DNA of 64,000 nucleotides from Rhodamnia argentea (taxonomy: Eukaryota > Streptophyta > Magnoliopsida > Myrtales > Myrtaceae). Where the stretch lies: positions 8,494,001-8,558,000 of the forward strand of contig NC_063156.1 of the NCBI RefSeq assembly GCF_020921035.1. The letters are read 5' to 3'. Below, piece after piece: positions 1 to 11,890 of the stretch (positions are counted from its first letter, which is position 1; the number at the start of each line of letters is the position of its first letter). The notes below the pieces were generated by a model that saw only the letters and a program-made list of their open reading frames with translations, had not been told where the DNA came from and ran no database searches. A program made the position numbers and the translations under genes.

Positions 1-715
1 CACACACACTGAATTTTGAAACACAATAATGTAGAACAGAATGCTTTTGAATTTTAAACCACAAGTATATTGCGCAAAAATTACGGAAATCACTTCCAGC
101 AAGTTCCTTTTGAAGATGCCTCTTCCTGCGGACAGAGAAGATATGCCTTGTCCTAACGGTTGTAGCAAGCAAAAGGTCAGAAAAGAAATGTGAGAAACTA
201 TTCCCATCAATAAATTCCACATCAGCGAAATCAGAAAGTCCAGTAACTTCACTCGCAGTATGGTTACTAGTTAGTCAATCACCACTTTCTTCTACCCGCA
301 TACAGATATACCAAAGGCCTCTAGTCTCGGCGCCAACCACCAAAATGCATCATATCATTCGGACTGAACAAATCACCATGTACTTTTACCGGAAATCCAA
401 TCATAGCACTACTGGCAATCAAAGGAACGAGTTGTCGTACATAAAATGAACACTGCTTTACAAGCCAGAGATTATAGGGCTTGAGAGTTGAGACAGCTAA
501 AAGTCATCGCACTTACAACTTCTCATACAACATGGCCTCACCACCAAATCCAAATCTTTACAGAAATTACAGCTCCAAGACTCAAAACCCAGAAGATTAA
601 AAGTCTTCAACGCAAAGATTAAACCACGACAAACCCATCAAGACCCAAAGCCAAAAAGTACAAAAATCAAGATCAACCCCACCCGAACGCAACCGGAGCT
701 AAGAAAGTGGAATAC
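1..715 (-). other. Presumed first intron of the DUF1296 gene
   Basis: No convincing exon is visible on either strand. The sequence is moderately AT-rich with no long frame. It is read as intron because the exon ending at 716 carries a donor and the domain must continue. Confidence 0.45.
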
Positions 716-878
716 CCTGTGAAAGAAGCTTTTGGGCAGTCTCATTTGGATCCATGGAACATTCCCTGAGCATCGCATAAATCTCTTCCTCACTGTGACC
801 GCCCGTGATCTCCTTTATGTCCTGGATCGTCTTCCTCACGCTGCTCGGGATTGAGACCTTGGACCCACCACTGCTCAT
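716..878 (-). CDS. GBF-interacting protein 1-like (DUF1296) protein, first exon only
   Basis: The minus-strand reading frame starts at the ATG at 878 and gives MSSGGSKVSIPSSVRKTIQD, then ITGGHSEEEIYAMLRECSMD and PNETAQKLLSQ. This is the hallmark N-terminal domain of plant GIP1-like proteins (DUF1296, a UBA-like helical fold). In Arabidopsis the founder member binds bZIP G-box factors and promotes their DNA binding. The exon most likely ends at 716 before a GT donor, with one base of the next codon. The family has Asp after the Gln, which fits G plus AT from the next exon. Reading on instead gives a stop at 699, so an unspliced product would be only 59 aa. The family is usually several hundred residues long. 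The rest of the gene should lie left of the window, behind an intron of at least 715 bp in which I see no second exon. The alternative is an isolated first-exon fragment. Confidence 0.8.
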
Positions 879-1169
879 CTTCGATTAACACCTCAAAAAA
901 GAAAGAAGAAACCCCCCGCCCCACCCAACAGGAACCCCCCTGCTCGTTTTCCGCTTTATGGCGAAGAGCACCCGTGCGTGCGTGGGATGTTTTTTAAAGG
1001 GTGAGAGACGGAAATTGGAGGCGCGGCAGAGAGCGAGAGGAGACGGAGGGAATGGCGATTCGGGATTGTGGGTAATGGAGAGATTGAGGGTGGCGGAGAT
1101 GGGTGTCGAGTGAGGAGAGAATCGATCGAGTGTGCGGGTGATTTGGGTTGATGGGGGTTTTCGAATTGA

Positions 1170-1240
1170 TCTAGGTGAAGTGCAGAGAGAGAGAGGGAGA
1201 GAGGGAGAGAGAGAGAGAGGAAGGAGAAGGGAGGGAGGCA
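1170..1240. repeat. GA-rich microsatellite in the DUF1296 5' leader or promoter
   Basis: A purine-rich GA/GGGA run lies about 300 bp upstream of the minus-strand ATG, so it reads as CT-rich in the sense of the gene. Pyrimidine-rich tracts of this kind are common in plant 5' UTRs and core promoters. The long frame across it is low-complexity Ser/Pro/Leu and is not taken as coding. Confidence 0.7.
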
Positions 1241-1249
1241 AATGAAAAG

Positions 1250-1978
1250 AGTCTCTGAGAGTGTAGGGCTGTCTTCTATGCTTCCTTAATCTTAATTATT
1301 TCCGACCAAAAAAAATGTTAATCTTAATTATTAACATTCTACACTATAGTATTCCAAAAATTAATCAAAGCTCGTTTATTAATTTGGCATATTATATCAT
1401 ATTCGAGTTGGGTTGATTAGTATTCACCTACTTATTTCATGCACACATGAAGTTTATTGCATCATAACATCATCAAAAGAAATTTATTTTTTAAGATGGT
1501 ACATTCCGTATTTCCAACTCACGTTATGTTAATCTTGTTCCGAATAAAAGTAAATTCAGCCGATGGTGCTAGAGTTGATTTGCAAGTATTTATTCGACTC
1601 TGTAGTTAAATCAGTTCATCAATGATATTGTTAGTCACAACGTGATTATTGTATGAGAAATTAACGGCATATATTTCAAGACGAGAAAAGAAGTTTAGTC
1701 GAAAAAGAAAAGTCTGGCAAACAAATTAGAAAGAACAAAAAAAGGAAAAAAAAGGTCGAAGAAATGAAGGGAATAAATGAAGTAGATAAGAGCGTCATGA
1801 GAGATTCTTACCATCTTCAACTTTTAGGTTCATTTAAACCGATATTCCGTCCATACCAAACAATGAACAAAATGAGATATAAAGATATCCAACTTTAATA
1901 TTGCCATTCACCAAACAGTAAATAAGATATGACAAAATCTCTAGATTTCATATTTTATCCAATCCAATCATATCTTGA
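1250..1978. other. Intergenic, no gene seen
   Basis: AT-rich sequence with A-tracts. I see no coding signal, RNA gene or clear repeat. Confidence 0.6.
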
Positions 1979-2690
1979 TTAGGGGTGTGTAGCAGGACCG
2001 GATAGAACCGAGAACGGGAATGGACCACCCAAAAAATCGATCCAGTTCTCGGTTCCAACGTGAACGGATCCGGTTTTCGATTTCAAATTTTTGGAACCGG
2101 TTTGAACAAGTCCCATTTTTGGTTCCAAGTGAAACCCCTAGCCGAAAACTAGATCGATTTTGGAACCGATTCTTAATTACAGTAAAAACAACATAATTAC
2201 TCTAAGTTGAGTCTAGCTTTGTCTCATCTCATTTGTTTCTTCTCCATTCTTTATCACCTCTCTCTATTCTTTGGAGCAATATTTTTATGGATGAATGGAG
2301 AATGGAGTTTAGAAATTTAGTTTGATGAATTGGGAATAGAGTTTTATAATTTATATTTGATGTTACATGTTTGAAATTTTTATTGTTTATAATTGTACGT
2401 GGATATGCGTTTGAACTTTTCATCGTTTATTTGGCGGATATGGGTTTATATTGATCCTTTTTTATTTTGAGTCTTTTTGTTACTCATATTATTTTGCCGA
2501 ATAAAATGAAATCATAAAAGGAAAAAAAAAAAAACAGAAGTTCTCATGTAGGCCAAAAAAAAGGGGACATTCTAGAACCGGTTTTAGAAAAATATAGTCC
2601 GTTCCATATTCAAAAAATTGGGAACCGTTTATAACAGCATAGGTTTCAAAGTCCAAGTCCGGAACCGATCACCCATAATTCTAGCTAAAA
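1979..2690. mobile_element. Non-autonomous hAT-like remnant
   Basis: The left end begins TAGGGGTGTGTAGCAGGACC and the right end closes with GGAACCGATCACCCATAA. The ends are imperfect inverted repeats of the TAGGGGTG type seen in plant hAT-family elements. Both ends carry repeated accgg/ccggttc words (2,000-2,170 and 2,570-2,680). The core is AT-rich without a transposase frame. I could not fix an 8-bp target duplication, so the superfamily call is tentative. Confidence 0.45.
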
Positions 2691-3385
2691 ATCCAGACGA
2701 CTAAACGCAGCTTCGGTCTAGGGCCGAGTTGGGCGCCATTATGGTAGTCACATATGCCATTACATGGTAATTTTGATTTTCAAACACTGAATTTATTTTC
2801 TCCATAAGTAGAGCATGTAAGTTAATGAATTTATTTATTCTTATTATGCTCAAATGAGGCTCTCTTATCATGTCAAAAAAACAGGGCGCCGCCGTTACAC
2901 AGTCCTTAATAAAGTTTTATATGTTGAACCAAAAATTGATTCCGAATGTTCCAGAAACTTCCATTATTTTCTGTACCAGTCAATATTTTGCCAAGATAAT
3001 TAAATTTCTAAGTAAATTCCCTTTACTTCTTATTAAAAAGTTCGTTCCTACAACCTAAGATGAAATGATGTCGGCTTTTATTATACTTGGGCCCCGTTTG
3101 TGTACAAGAACGAGGCAATCCGAAGTAATAGGAATTGACCTAGAAATTACTGCATTCGGTGACATGTCGAAATTGAAATGTGCTCTTTTCTTTTATTTTT
3201 TGTTCTGATCTGAACTTTAGTCTTTCTAAATGTCACATGTAATAGCAGATTAGGTAAGTCTCCTCACCACTTCGAATTTTCCCTGTGGAAAAGGTACCGA
3301 CCTGAGCTAAATCAATAACCCACTTGCGCACTAGCTCTTTTCACAATCTTTGATTTTTCGCTCATTCCTCCCTCGTTCGATCGAA
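2691..3385. other. Intergenic, no gene seen
   Basis: The short frame at 2,870-3,058 has no recognisable domain and lies in AT-rich sequence. The remainder shows no coding signal. Confidence 0.5.
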
Positions 3386-3389
3386 ATTA

Positions 3390-3962
3390 AAAACACGGGA
3401 ATGTAGGAATTTTCGATCTAGAATTTGATCTCCGTCCCGCCTCATTCCAATTGGCCAAACAGTACGAAGAAAGGCAACAGGGGTTCCAATCCTATTCCGA
3501 TGATTTCATTCCGCATTCAGTAATGGCACGATCGAATGATGTACATTGTACTATATCCAACGACCATGATAAAATCTAGCTTGGCTTCTATAGGTTTTCT
3601 GTTCTCGATCAACTAAAAGTTTTTCTCGGGTCATATCAGCGGCTTAATGGGTGTCGAGGAATGAAAAACCTGATTGCAAACTCCGAGAATAGCGACGAAA
3701 TGCATCCTAAGACGACGGCATGCCTTTCTATCTGCCAATACCATATACCTTGGAGATTGGGTGTGTAAATCCTCGTTCATCCCGGCCCGGTACATGAATG
3801 CGATTCTTTCTATTTCGCGATATATCTATCGGCAAAAAAAAAAAAAAAAATCGCACGAGTGGCCTTATCACCATTAATTTTCATTTTTAAAAAATTATTG
3901 AAAAGAATACATAATTGTATATATTAATGGTGGTGGAGGGTGGCTCGTGCACCAAAACGGAT
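3390..3962 (+). pseudogene. Decayed segment with GH28-like scrap, copy 1
   Basis: This segment is repeated at 4,165-4,935. Shared blocks are cgtcccgcctcattccaatt near 3,435, ctgttctcgatcaac near 3,600, gggtcatatcag near 3,630, ccatataccttgg near 3,740 and a 55-bp block ending at 3,962 (attaatggtggtggagggtg). The part at 3,715-3,760 is cognate to the polygalacturonase-like stretch of copy 2 but retains only a few residues (around FYLPIPYTL). No usable reading frame remains. Confidence 0.55.
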
Positions 3963-4164
3963 TATATACAAAAGAAGGGAAAATTTCAAAAAATGGCCCG
4001 AAGTGGTCTCATTTTCTCAAAATAGAAAGCATTAATTAAAATTTCAAAAAAGGCCTATTCAAAGGGTATTTTTGTCTTTTTGTCTTTTTGCCTTTTCTTT
4101 TCTGTTTTTCATTTTTTTGTCCCCTCCCTCCCCTCGTTCATCATCTCCCCGAAGCACGACTTCT

Positions 4165-4935
4165 TCATGGGAATGTCACCCAAAGGAATTTTCGACGCTC
4201 CAAGAATTTGATCTCACGTCCCGCCTCATTCCAATTGGCCAAACAGTTGACGAAGAGCAAGGCTACAAAGCTCTCTTAGTCTCTCGCAATCAATGCATTA
4301 ATCTCTCTCTCTATGCGTTGTCATTCTTCCCATTCAGCAACTACTCTCCAAGATCGAATCATGTTTCATCTCTACTTATATCCGATCGAATCCCCCGATA
4401 AAAATCTGGCATTGGACTCTATCGGTTATCTGTTCTCGATCAATCTACCAAAGTTTCTTCTTGGGTCATATCAGAGGCTTAATGTTGGCTATGGAGGAGG
4501 AATGAAAACCCGACTGTCCATCATGGACTCCGAAGAAGTGTCGGCGAGGGGCGAACACCAAGGTGTTCGGGAGGCCTGATACGACGGCACGCCTCTTTAT
4601 CTGCCGACGCCATATACCTTGGGGTGCACTTGACGGAGAGCTTCAACCTCACGAGCCACATGACGCTTTACTTGGCCAAACTCCGTCATCAAAGCCAATC
4701 GGGTAAATTCTACTTTTATTTCGACGGATAGTATCTATTGGCATAGGGGAGATGGGTGTTGTTGGGATGTCATTCGCAGTTGAGTGGCCTTATGCACCAT
4801 GTAATTTTGGCGCATAGAGGCGTTTGAGTATGGGGAGATGATGAAAAGGGGGAAAAAAAAAAAAAATATTGAAAAGAATACAAAATTGTATATATTAATG
4901 GTGGTGGAGGGTGGCTCGTGCACCAAAACGGACCA
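4165..4935 (+). pseudogene. Polygalacturonase (GH28) fragment in a duplicated segment, copy 2
   Basis: At 4,560-4,700 the plus strand reads TPLYLPTPYTLG in one frame and then LTESFNLTSHMTLYLAK in another. The second string matches the start of the parallel beta-helix of plant GH28 pectinases, whose usual form is a LPxGxWLTGSFNLTSHxTLFL string. Just upstream a weak GxxANTKVF string recalls the GDGxTxNTKAF motif that precedes it. At least one frameshift separates the parts, and the catalytic NTD/DD/GHG/RIK motifs are absent, so this is a dead host-gene fragment. The flanking blocks are the same as in copy 1. Confidence 0.6.
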
Positions 4936-5350
4936 CTTTGGGCCCTTTTTTGAAATTTTCCCACAAAAGAATGATTATTAGCCTTTTTGCCCATGATTGT
5001 ATTTACTAGACGGATTGCTAGAGGCCCAGCACGTGACCCCCAAGCAGTGGTCTGACGTGGCATTTTCTCTTTTTGGCCTGGAATAATTTCCTTTTATGTG
5101 GACCTTTTTTTTAAAAAAAAAAATCCTGTTTGGTTTTGTCTTTTTATTTTTGAGTTTTCATGGATTTGCTGGGGAATTTCTCTTTACATTAATGTGAAAA
5201 AAAGGAGAAAATTCCTGAAAAAGCATATTAGAAAAAAAGGGTAGTTCTGGGATGAAAATATTTTCTATTTATCGAGCCAAAATATCATTTTCTATTGTAA
5301 TGCAATTTAGTTTTGTAGTTCGACAAAAAAAAAAAAAATTGATTTTTATG
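4936..5350. other. Intergenic, no gene seen
   Basis: AT-rich with several homopolymer runs (poly-A near 4,855 and 5,115, poly-T near 5,107). Frames here are low complexity. Confidence 0.5.
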
Positions 5351-5354
5351 GAGA

Positions 5355-5445
5355 AAACTAAAGGCGCCTTCAAGAACGTCGAGGCGGAGACATCCCCGTG
5401 ATGCAGGCGACATTGAAATCTAGAAGCCAGAGAACAACAATAACG
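5355..5445 (+). pseudogene. Short remnant of a coiled-coil host gene, downstream of OPT copy A
   Basis: About 85 bp (aaggcgccttcaagaacgtc and onward) match the fuller remnant at 12,065-12,150, which lies in the same place relative to OPT copy B. It therefore marks the 3' edge of the duplicated unit. Nothing longer survives here. Confidence 0.5.
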
Positions 5446-5628
5446 TGCCTTTTTTTTTCTTGTGATCAAAGTAATATTTCATTCACTTTTTCGAAACACG
5501 AGAGAGAAACATCCTAGTGCAACTACAAATCAAGATAAATCCTAGATAACTTCGAAATAAAATAACTCGAAAGCTAAGAAAAGCTATGGCCTTAGACCCG
5601 TGCGTTGAAATTCTAAGTCAGGCGGTCT

Positions 5629-8600
5629 TTAGACGACGGGGCAGTTTTTCTGGACGACGCCCGGCGCGGTCGGACACTTAGACAGGGGACAGAACTCGTT
5701 GAAGTCCCTGCCCGACCAGTACGGCCCCCGTATATCGGAAAAACCGAAGCACAGAGCGAGGAGCACCCCGAAGAAGGCGCTCCCGAGGTCCAGCCCATTG
5801 GACACGTCGTAGACGTGCCGGGCCCACCACCCCTTCGCCAACCTCCGGGCCACCAAGTGGTACGCCGCCGCCGCCGTGAAGAACGTCCAGTAGTGCACCG
5901 GCCTGGCCGGCATCAGGAATGAGGCCGACATGAAGATGACCGGGAAGTTGATGAGCCGGATCCATTTCCTTCCTGGGAAGGCGCGGGCCGCGAGCCACAC
6001 CACCAGGGGGCCGGCCACCCCCGCCAGGAAGAAGTAGTAGATGCCCTCGTAGGCCCCCGGCCTGAACATCCGGGCCGGCCCGACGCCGCCCCATATCATG
6101 GTGTGGGTCAGGGTTTGCTGGATCCCGGGGCACGTCCACATGCTCCCCATCGGCAGCTTGCCCTCGTCGCATATGTTCTCCACCGACGTCAGGGCCCACC
6201 ATGCTGTCCCGAGCTTGACGGAGCTGGAGAGGAGCGAGCCGAAGATCTAGGAGGCACACAGGAAGTTGGACGTAAGGATGCATTGAGATGAATGTGCTGA
6301 TTAGATTAGGAAAAATAGAGGATCAATGTGATGAACTGTAATGCGGCCGCTCAGATAAAATGCAGGATCAGCCAAAGTTCGAAGGACATTGTCATATAAG
6401 TCCCCTAACGCGTCTCGCTCATTCCTTAAAGTCGGGTAACCTGGTTAAGCCTTCATAATCGTTTCCTGATTCAGGATATGTTACTGTCTCGTAGGTTTCG
6501 AAATGGGTATTGAGTACCTGAACGAGGAACATAGATCTCGGTGGGATCTTCATGTAATGTCCTAGCTTGAACTCGGCTATAAACGTGATGGCGTGCATCT
6601 TAGTGCTTTGCACGTAGGATGGGAAAGTGACGCTGGTTATAGGCCTCCCCGGATATAAATAGCCGATGATCAAGTCCGAGATGACCGATAATCCGAGGTA
6701 CTGCACCCAAGAGGAAAGATAAATGAGGCAAAATTAAGGCTCTAATCTCAGCCAGCGGTCGAAATCGGATGAGGAAAACTGCCATGTGACGGCCCCAAAA
6801 ACCGGACGAGGAAAACTGCCATGTGAAAAAAACCGGACTCAAATTTGAGGACAATAACTCGGTTGTTGCTTACACTGCCGGTGGTGGCTTCAATGATGCC
6901 CAGGGGAAGAATGAGGATGAGTGGTATAGCCAAGGAAAGTAGAAATGCCCAAGTCGGAAGTTGGAATTCTTTGCCAAACAATTCGCAATTGACAATGCCG
7001 AGGCCGACCATCAAAACGACAATCAAGTAGAACCACCATCGAGGGATCGGCTCATACTTCTTCATGAGCTCATTGTGAATGTCGCCGGACTGGCTCTCGC
7101 TTTTCATTGACTGCTTCAGCTGCTGCCAGCTCTCCCTGAAAATTTCCGAAATGGCATCCTAGTTATCACAGATGAAAATGAGCTGAAGAGTTTTTCTTCT
7201 TTCTAAGGTACTAGAAAAAGCGACGAACCTTCCGTGGAACAGAAGAAAATAAGTCAATGTTCCGGTTAGTGCAGCAAATGTGAATCCCAGTTTGAAGACG
7301 TATGAGATGCTCATGTACAACTTTGAATACTCGTTGTACGCCTGCTCGTTAAATTCCAAGTCTTTTCCAAAAACCCGTTCCACATTGTACATTTTTCCCG
7401 AATAATCATATGATTTTTGAGCGAAAATCGGGAACCTCTTCGCATCGAACAGATTCATCCAATAAGCAACTGGTATGCACACGTACATTATAAGCACGAA
7501 CCCGATCAGTGTGTTCACGATCGTGAACCTAGGCAAGATCAAAGGGTTGCCCACCCAAGCTGTAACCGATTCCCACTCAATGGCAAAAGAACCGAGCCCA
7601 AGACCATTGTAACCTGCACCGAGTTGATGCGCTGTGACTGAATCTTTCCAGATCCAGCAGACGAATGAGACCGCAATGATAGTTTGCATGAAGTAGGTGG
7701 GAACGATGGTATAGGCGAAGACACAGACAGCACAGGCAATGAGAATTTGGAATCCGCTGAGCCGGCCTCTAGCTCTCGGTTCTTTGTCATGGAGGGCTCT
7801 GCAATATGGTCAGCAAGAACAAGATCAAGAAGTCAGATGCATAGGCTGGTCGAAGGTACGCGCCAGGCTGAGATAAAGTACATAGTTCGAAGTATAGAAC
7901 GGACCTGTAGAAAGATACTTTCGGTACTATTAAGGGGTACCACATGTAAGGATTGTCAACAAGAATCCTTCTGAACAGTCCAGCAAAACCATACCCCATC
8001 ATCTGCAAATTGAAAGAGTAAGTTGCTTTCTGCAGTTGGTGTTCCTAGCAACACAAATTTGATAGTCCAGAAGACTAGGCATAACTTTTTGCATAGCCAC
8101 TCGTTTGGTTAGCCTGTAAGATAACATTCATGTTGAGTAAGTTCAGCACTCGCTGAAGTCGAGCTGATTTTGTCCCGAGATTCTTGACAATGAATGCGAC
8201 CTATTTAGTCCCTTTGTGGTTGTAATGCAAAGTTCAGGAAAATGAACTCACCTGAGATGTCATGACCATCAAAATGGAAGCCCAAACACTTATATTCTTG
8301 TGATATACCACCTTGATGGCATCGATGGTCGCTATGGACTTCATAGATTCAAATCCTGTCGTGGCGAGGATGACCAGCAGCGCATGCTCCTTGATGTTGA
8401 ATGGTCCCGGATTGAGAGAAAACTTCCAGTTTGTTCCCGGGATCCCCACGATCTTGGCAGGAAGAGTGGAGGCCATTAGTCTCCCCATGACAAGCAGCAA
8501 AATTTGGGCGCATGACTCACTGACCCACATCTGGCTCCTCCTATACGAGGAAATCTGGTACATGAAAGACGTGACGGCACACACGAGTGGCCCCAACACC

Positions 8601-9285
8601 CATGTCCTTATTGTTAGGATCGGGAGCGTCGGGTCGTCGGTGGCCGGAATCGTGTTCCTCACTTCCTCAATGGGCGAGTTATTGGGAATGTCAGCTGGAA
8701 TCATCGTGGCTAGAGGCTTCAGAACACGAATCAAACAGTGCGGATGTAGGAAAACAAATGAATTGCCAAGCGGAAGCACACATCTTAATAATGACCAGAG
8801 GCATAGGGCTATGTAGCACTTTGGCAGCAACCATTCCTAGTCACATTAGAACAATTATTGTGGCAGATGGATGGTCAATTTTGTTCCTTCTTTCCCGCGT
8901 CTTCCACAATTGGTTCAACTTGTACATAGGATTAAAACCTCGGACAATCCCAAAGTGGGAAGCAAAAGACTGATCTCTAGGCTGAAGTCTATCAAAATTT
9001 AGCCGGTCGTTTTCGCAATTTATCACAGAGTTCATGCACCAATGTCTGCATTAACATAAAGTTGCCATCTTTTGCATGAATATCACAGTCTATCGCAGCC
9101 GAATCACGAAATACTATAGGGGAGGCCATATTTTCCGCGATAATGGAAATTTTTAATGTGCGAGGGGAGAGAGAGAGAGAGAGATTACTGGGTTTTGTTC
9201 CTGAATCCTTGAGGCCAAAGTCACCATCTTTGCTTCGTTCCACGTCAATGTCATGGTTTAAGATGGGTTTCTCCTCTGTTTTCAT
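5629..9285 (-). CDS. Oligopeptide transporter (OPT family), copy A
   Basis: Proton-coupled importer of small peptides or metal/peptide conjugates, expected in the plasma membrane. Seven minus-strand exons join in frame: 9285-9189, 8694-8252, 8002-7905, 7798-7229, 7135-6874, 6700-6518 and 6246-5629. All introns are GT-AG and the product is 756 aa, a normal plant OPT length. It carries the two OPT signatures, NPG (NPGPFN, residues about 127-132) and KIPPR (about 541-545). The C-terminus has the family's CPGI and WIRLINFPV strings and CPTAPGV near the end. Many hydrophobic segments fit about 14-16 TM helices. The start at 9285 (MKTEEKPILN) is shared with copy B. The hydrophilic N-terminus leads into DIPNNSPIEEVR, a typical OPT entry motif. 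It resembles the Arabidopsis OPT1/OPT5 group, but the subtype is not settled. Confidence 0.93.
9150..9188. repeat. GA microsatellite at the start of OPT-A intron 1
   Basis: A short (ga)n run lies directly beside the exon 1 donor. Copy B has a longer run at the same place, so the repeat predates the duplication and has since changed length. Confidence 0.7.
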
Positions 9286-9639
9286 GGGGATTTCCGAAAC
9301 CAGAGACTTCTACTTTTCTTTTCTTTTGTATTTCACAGCACCCCCTGTCTCTGTCTCTGGCTCTGTCTGTCTGTCTCTTTCTCTACCCTGTGCTTTTTCT
9401 CAGGTGATTCTTGCCCTATCGCTTGGACGAATTCAGGTTGCAAAGAGTTCTTGCAGAAGAACACATGTCCAGCTCTTAAGTATCAGGCGTCAAAGAGATC
9501 AATCAACTGAATTCCTCGTGCCCAATTAGAAGAGGGTTCTAGCCAGATAGACCAAAGCGGAGGAGCTGATTTCCTGCATGTTCCCAGAATCATTGGAAAC
9601 AAGAACAAGAAAACAACAAGGAAGTTAGCTTGTTGAAAG

Positions 9640-10060
9640 AATTCCTGAGATCGTTGTTGAATTGAGGGTTAGGGGTAATGCATGTTCACAGGGGTGGCTC
9701 CCTTTTGGCTCTGGGGTCCCTGTGGTATCATTTCAGTTTCTTGTTGACCTGAAGGGCTTCCAAGTTTGTTTTCATGGCAGCTCCACGCGACAGATGCTCT
9801 AGAACAGAGCTTGTTCTTCATCTGCAAACAGCTCATCAACTTGGAGCCAATGAAACTGATAATTTGTTTTGGTCCCCCCCAAAAATAGAAAATCCAACAT
9901 GATCCGGAAACAATGTGGAAGATCACATAAAAAGATTATTCGAGTTTGAATAGGACTGGCTAAGCTCGACGATTCGGCCTGGAGAACAGTCTTTTGATTC
10001 ACATAGAAAGACTGTCCTAGGTTTCTAATCCTATGTACAATATGATAAAGCAATGATTGC
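9640..10060. promoter_or_regulatory. Duplicated OPT upstream segment (promoter or 5' leader), copy A
   Basis: This segment lies 0.35-0.78 kb upstream of the OPT-A start and recurs at 16,005-16,520 at the same distance from OPT-B. Strongly kept blocks are aattcctgagatcgttg, ttcagtttcttgttgacctg, ggcagctccacgcgacag, atgaaactgataatttgtt and gtcctaggtttc. On the minus strand both copies can be read as a short peptide (CSRxSVAWSCxENKLGS, then GQQETEM), but start context and length differ. I treat it as non-coding sequence carried along with the gene, perhaps with promoter function. Confidence 0.5.
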
Positions 10061-10061
10061 C

Positions 10062-10585
10062 CAAAATGTCATTGCAATTATTTCAATTTAGCCATGAAAC
10101 TTTTATTTTTTTGTCAATTGAGTGTCAAAATTTTTGCATTTGTGCCAATTTAGTCCGTCTGGCAAAAAGCAAGGGTCGACCATTGGTTAGGCGAGGCTCA
10201 CCTTCTCCAACTTGGCTATGGTCGGCCTTGCTCGCCCTCACCTCCGATCGGTAGCCGAGGTTCGGCGACCGACTAGAGGAAGAAGGGGAAGGAAAACAAA
10301 AGAAAATGAAAGAAAACAAAAATAAAACAGGAAAAACAAAAATATTCAAAAATATGTAAAACATTATTAAAAATTGCCCATATCAGCGCCGCTCGCACTA
10401 CATAGGACGACAACCATTAATGTCGGCGATTTCCATCTAAAATTGATCGAATAGATTGAATCGACACAAATATAAAAAGTTTATGACTCAATTAGCCCAA
10501 AAAAAAATCAAAGTTGAATTGACATAATTACGATAAATTTACAATATTTTTGGCAATTCTCCCAAATGAAAAAAAAAAAAAGTAC
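10062..10585. mobile_element. TIR-type non-autonomous element inserted upstream of OPT-A
   Basis: Unit B lacks this stretch, so it is an insertion between the upstream segment and the inverted OPT fragment. It has a GC-rich core (about 10,160-10,275, gaggctcacc and ggtcggcctt words) flanked by A-rich arms. The ends read tgtcattgcaattatttcaatttag and aaagttgaattgacataattac, which are roughly inverted. The layout and the words attgatcgaatagattgaat recur in the element at 63,290-64,000. No transposase is visible. Confidence 0.5.
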
Positions 10586-10589
10586 GGAA

Positions 10590-11050
10590 GAACCAGAAAG
10601 GAAGAAACGAAATTGACCACCCAGCTGCCCCCATAATTGTTCTGATGACTTTAGAATTCTCGTTGCTAAAAATGCTGCATGGCCTACGCCTTTGTCGACA
10701 TGAGCTTCTGCTTAGCAATTCCTTCTTCTCCTTCTTCTTTTTCGGGATGACAGACGTTAAAAGCACCCGAGGCTTTTGCCCGATTTTGCAATCGCTTACC
10801 CATCGCGGTCTAACTCGTATATCTTGTCCTTGCCTATCGTACTTGAGAAAGAACCGAGAGCTAGAAGCCGGCTTGGCCGATTTCAAATTCGCTGTCATCG
10901 TCACCATGTCGGTTCTCGCATGTTCCGTTCGTTCCTGCTCACTTGGTGCAAAACTATCGCTGCGATCTCGTTTCTTCATCGAAACTCGGTCACGGTGTGT
11001 CAACTCAGCGCGGGGTTATGACCACGAACTTGCCCGCCCGATTTCCATAA
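10590..11050 (+). pseudogene. Inverted OPT fragment upstream of OPT copy A
   Basis: On the plus strand, opposite to OPT-A, 10,594-10,730 matches the sense strand of OPT intron 1 (cataattgttctgatgac corresponds to the complement of 8,848-8,880). The stretch 10,843-11,040 matches OPT exon 4. One frame gives KEPRARSRLGRFQI, then SVTVCQLSAGL, against KEPRARGRLSGFQI and SVTAHQLGAGY in OPT-A. Exons 2-3 are missing between the parts and the membrane-segment residues are scrambled, so it is a pseudogene. It forms a head-to-head pair with OPT-A. Confidence 0.75.
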
Positions 11051-11059
11051 CGCCATCTC

Positions 11060-11890
11060 TCTGATTTGATCAAATGTCAATCTAATGCGAAGCTCGCGAG
11101 CTCAACTGGTACTGGTAGGGAGACTGAAGATGGATGGCGAAGAGGGAGGTGATGAAGCGCAAAGGAAGAGGGTTGAGAGGAAGATGAAGAAAGAAAAGAA
11201 AAATTAAAAAAAAAAAAGATAAAGAAAAAGAGAAATAGAAAAATGAAAAATATTCTTTTGATGAAAATGCCTTTGTTCGTGAATACGATTTGGTCGGCCG
11301 ATGAGCTCAATCCCTTATTTGAGACTTAGTCAACTACCTCGATCTTTAATAGAGATGAAGTCGGCCAATTCAGTCCCTTATTTGAGACAATGTCAACTTT
11401 GGACCTTTACGGCGAGAAAGCAACCTCACTTTAAGGTTGCGTTTGTTTCGTGAAAAAAAAAAAATGAACGATCTTGAAAATATTCTCCCACGAATATTCT
11501 CTTATATCGTTTGAAATAATCGATCCATAAAATTATTTTCATTATCGGAAACAGATTTACGTCCAGACAATTTCATTTTGTGAACGATGAAATTTGTTTC
11601 TTTTTCTTTTTTTTTTTTGCGTTCATCCATTTTCATAAGCGATATAAGCGCTTATCTATCCAACATCATTAAGCCTAAGTAGTAGTTTCTTTTGATTATC
11701 TTAAAAGAAATCCCTCCCGTCAAATCGGCGGCGGCTGAACGGTATCGATGGACGGAAATCCGATTGTCGAAGGGCATCTCGACGAGGCCGACGGCGATGC
11801 GGCTTTCTATTAATACATTATGGTACATACATTAATGGTAGTGGAGGCAAAATGTCGGTTTTCTAAATTCCTTAAATCTCCACATTGATT
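11060..11890. other. Intergenic between the two OPT units
   Basis: Contains an A/G-rich stretch (11,140-11,260), a doubled phrase tcccttatttgaga at 11,309 and 11,373 with the character of a small foldback repeat, and AT-rich sequence. A short GC-rich piece at 11,745-11,810 may belong to the remnant that follows. No gene is called. Confidence 0.45.

Noticed and set aside
885-1241. 118-aa Ser/Pro/Leu-rich frame
   Set aside because: Produced by the GA/CT microsatellite in the leader of the DUF1296 gene; low complexity.
5678-6283. Long GC-rich minus-strand frame (201 aa) across the last OPT-A exon
   Set aside because: It is a shifted frame over the OPT exon, rich in Arg/Gly/Pro. The true frame has the OPT motifs and fits the splice sites.
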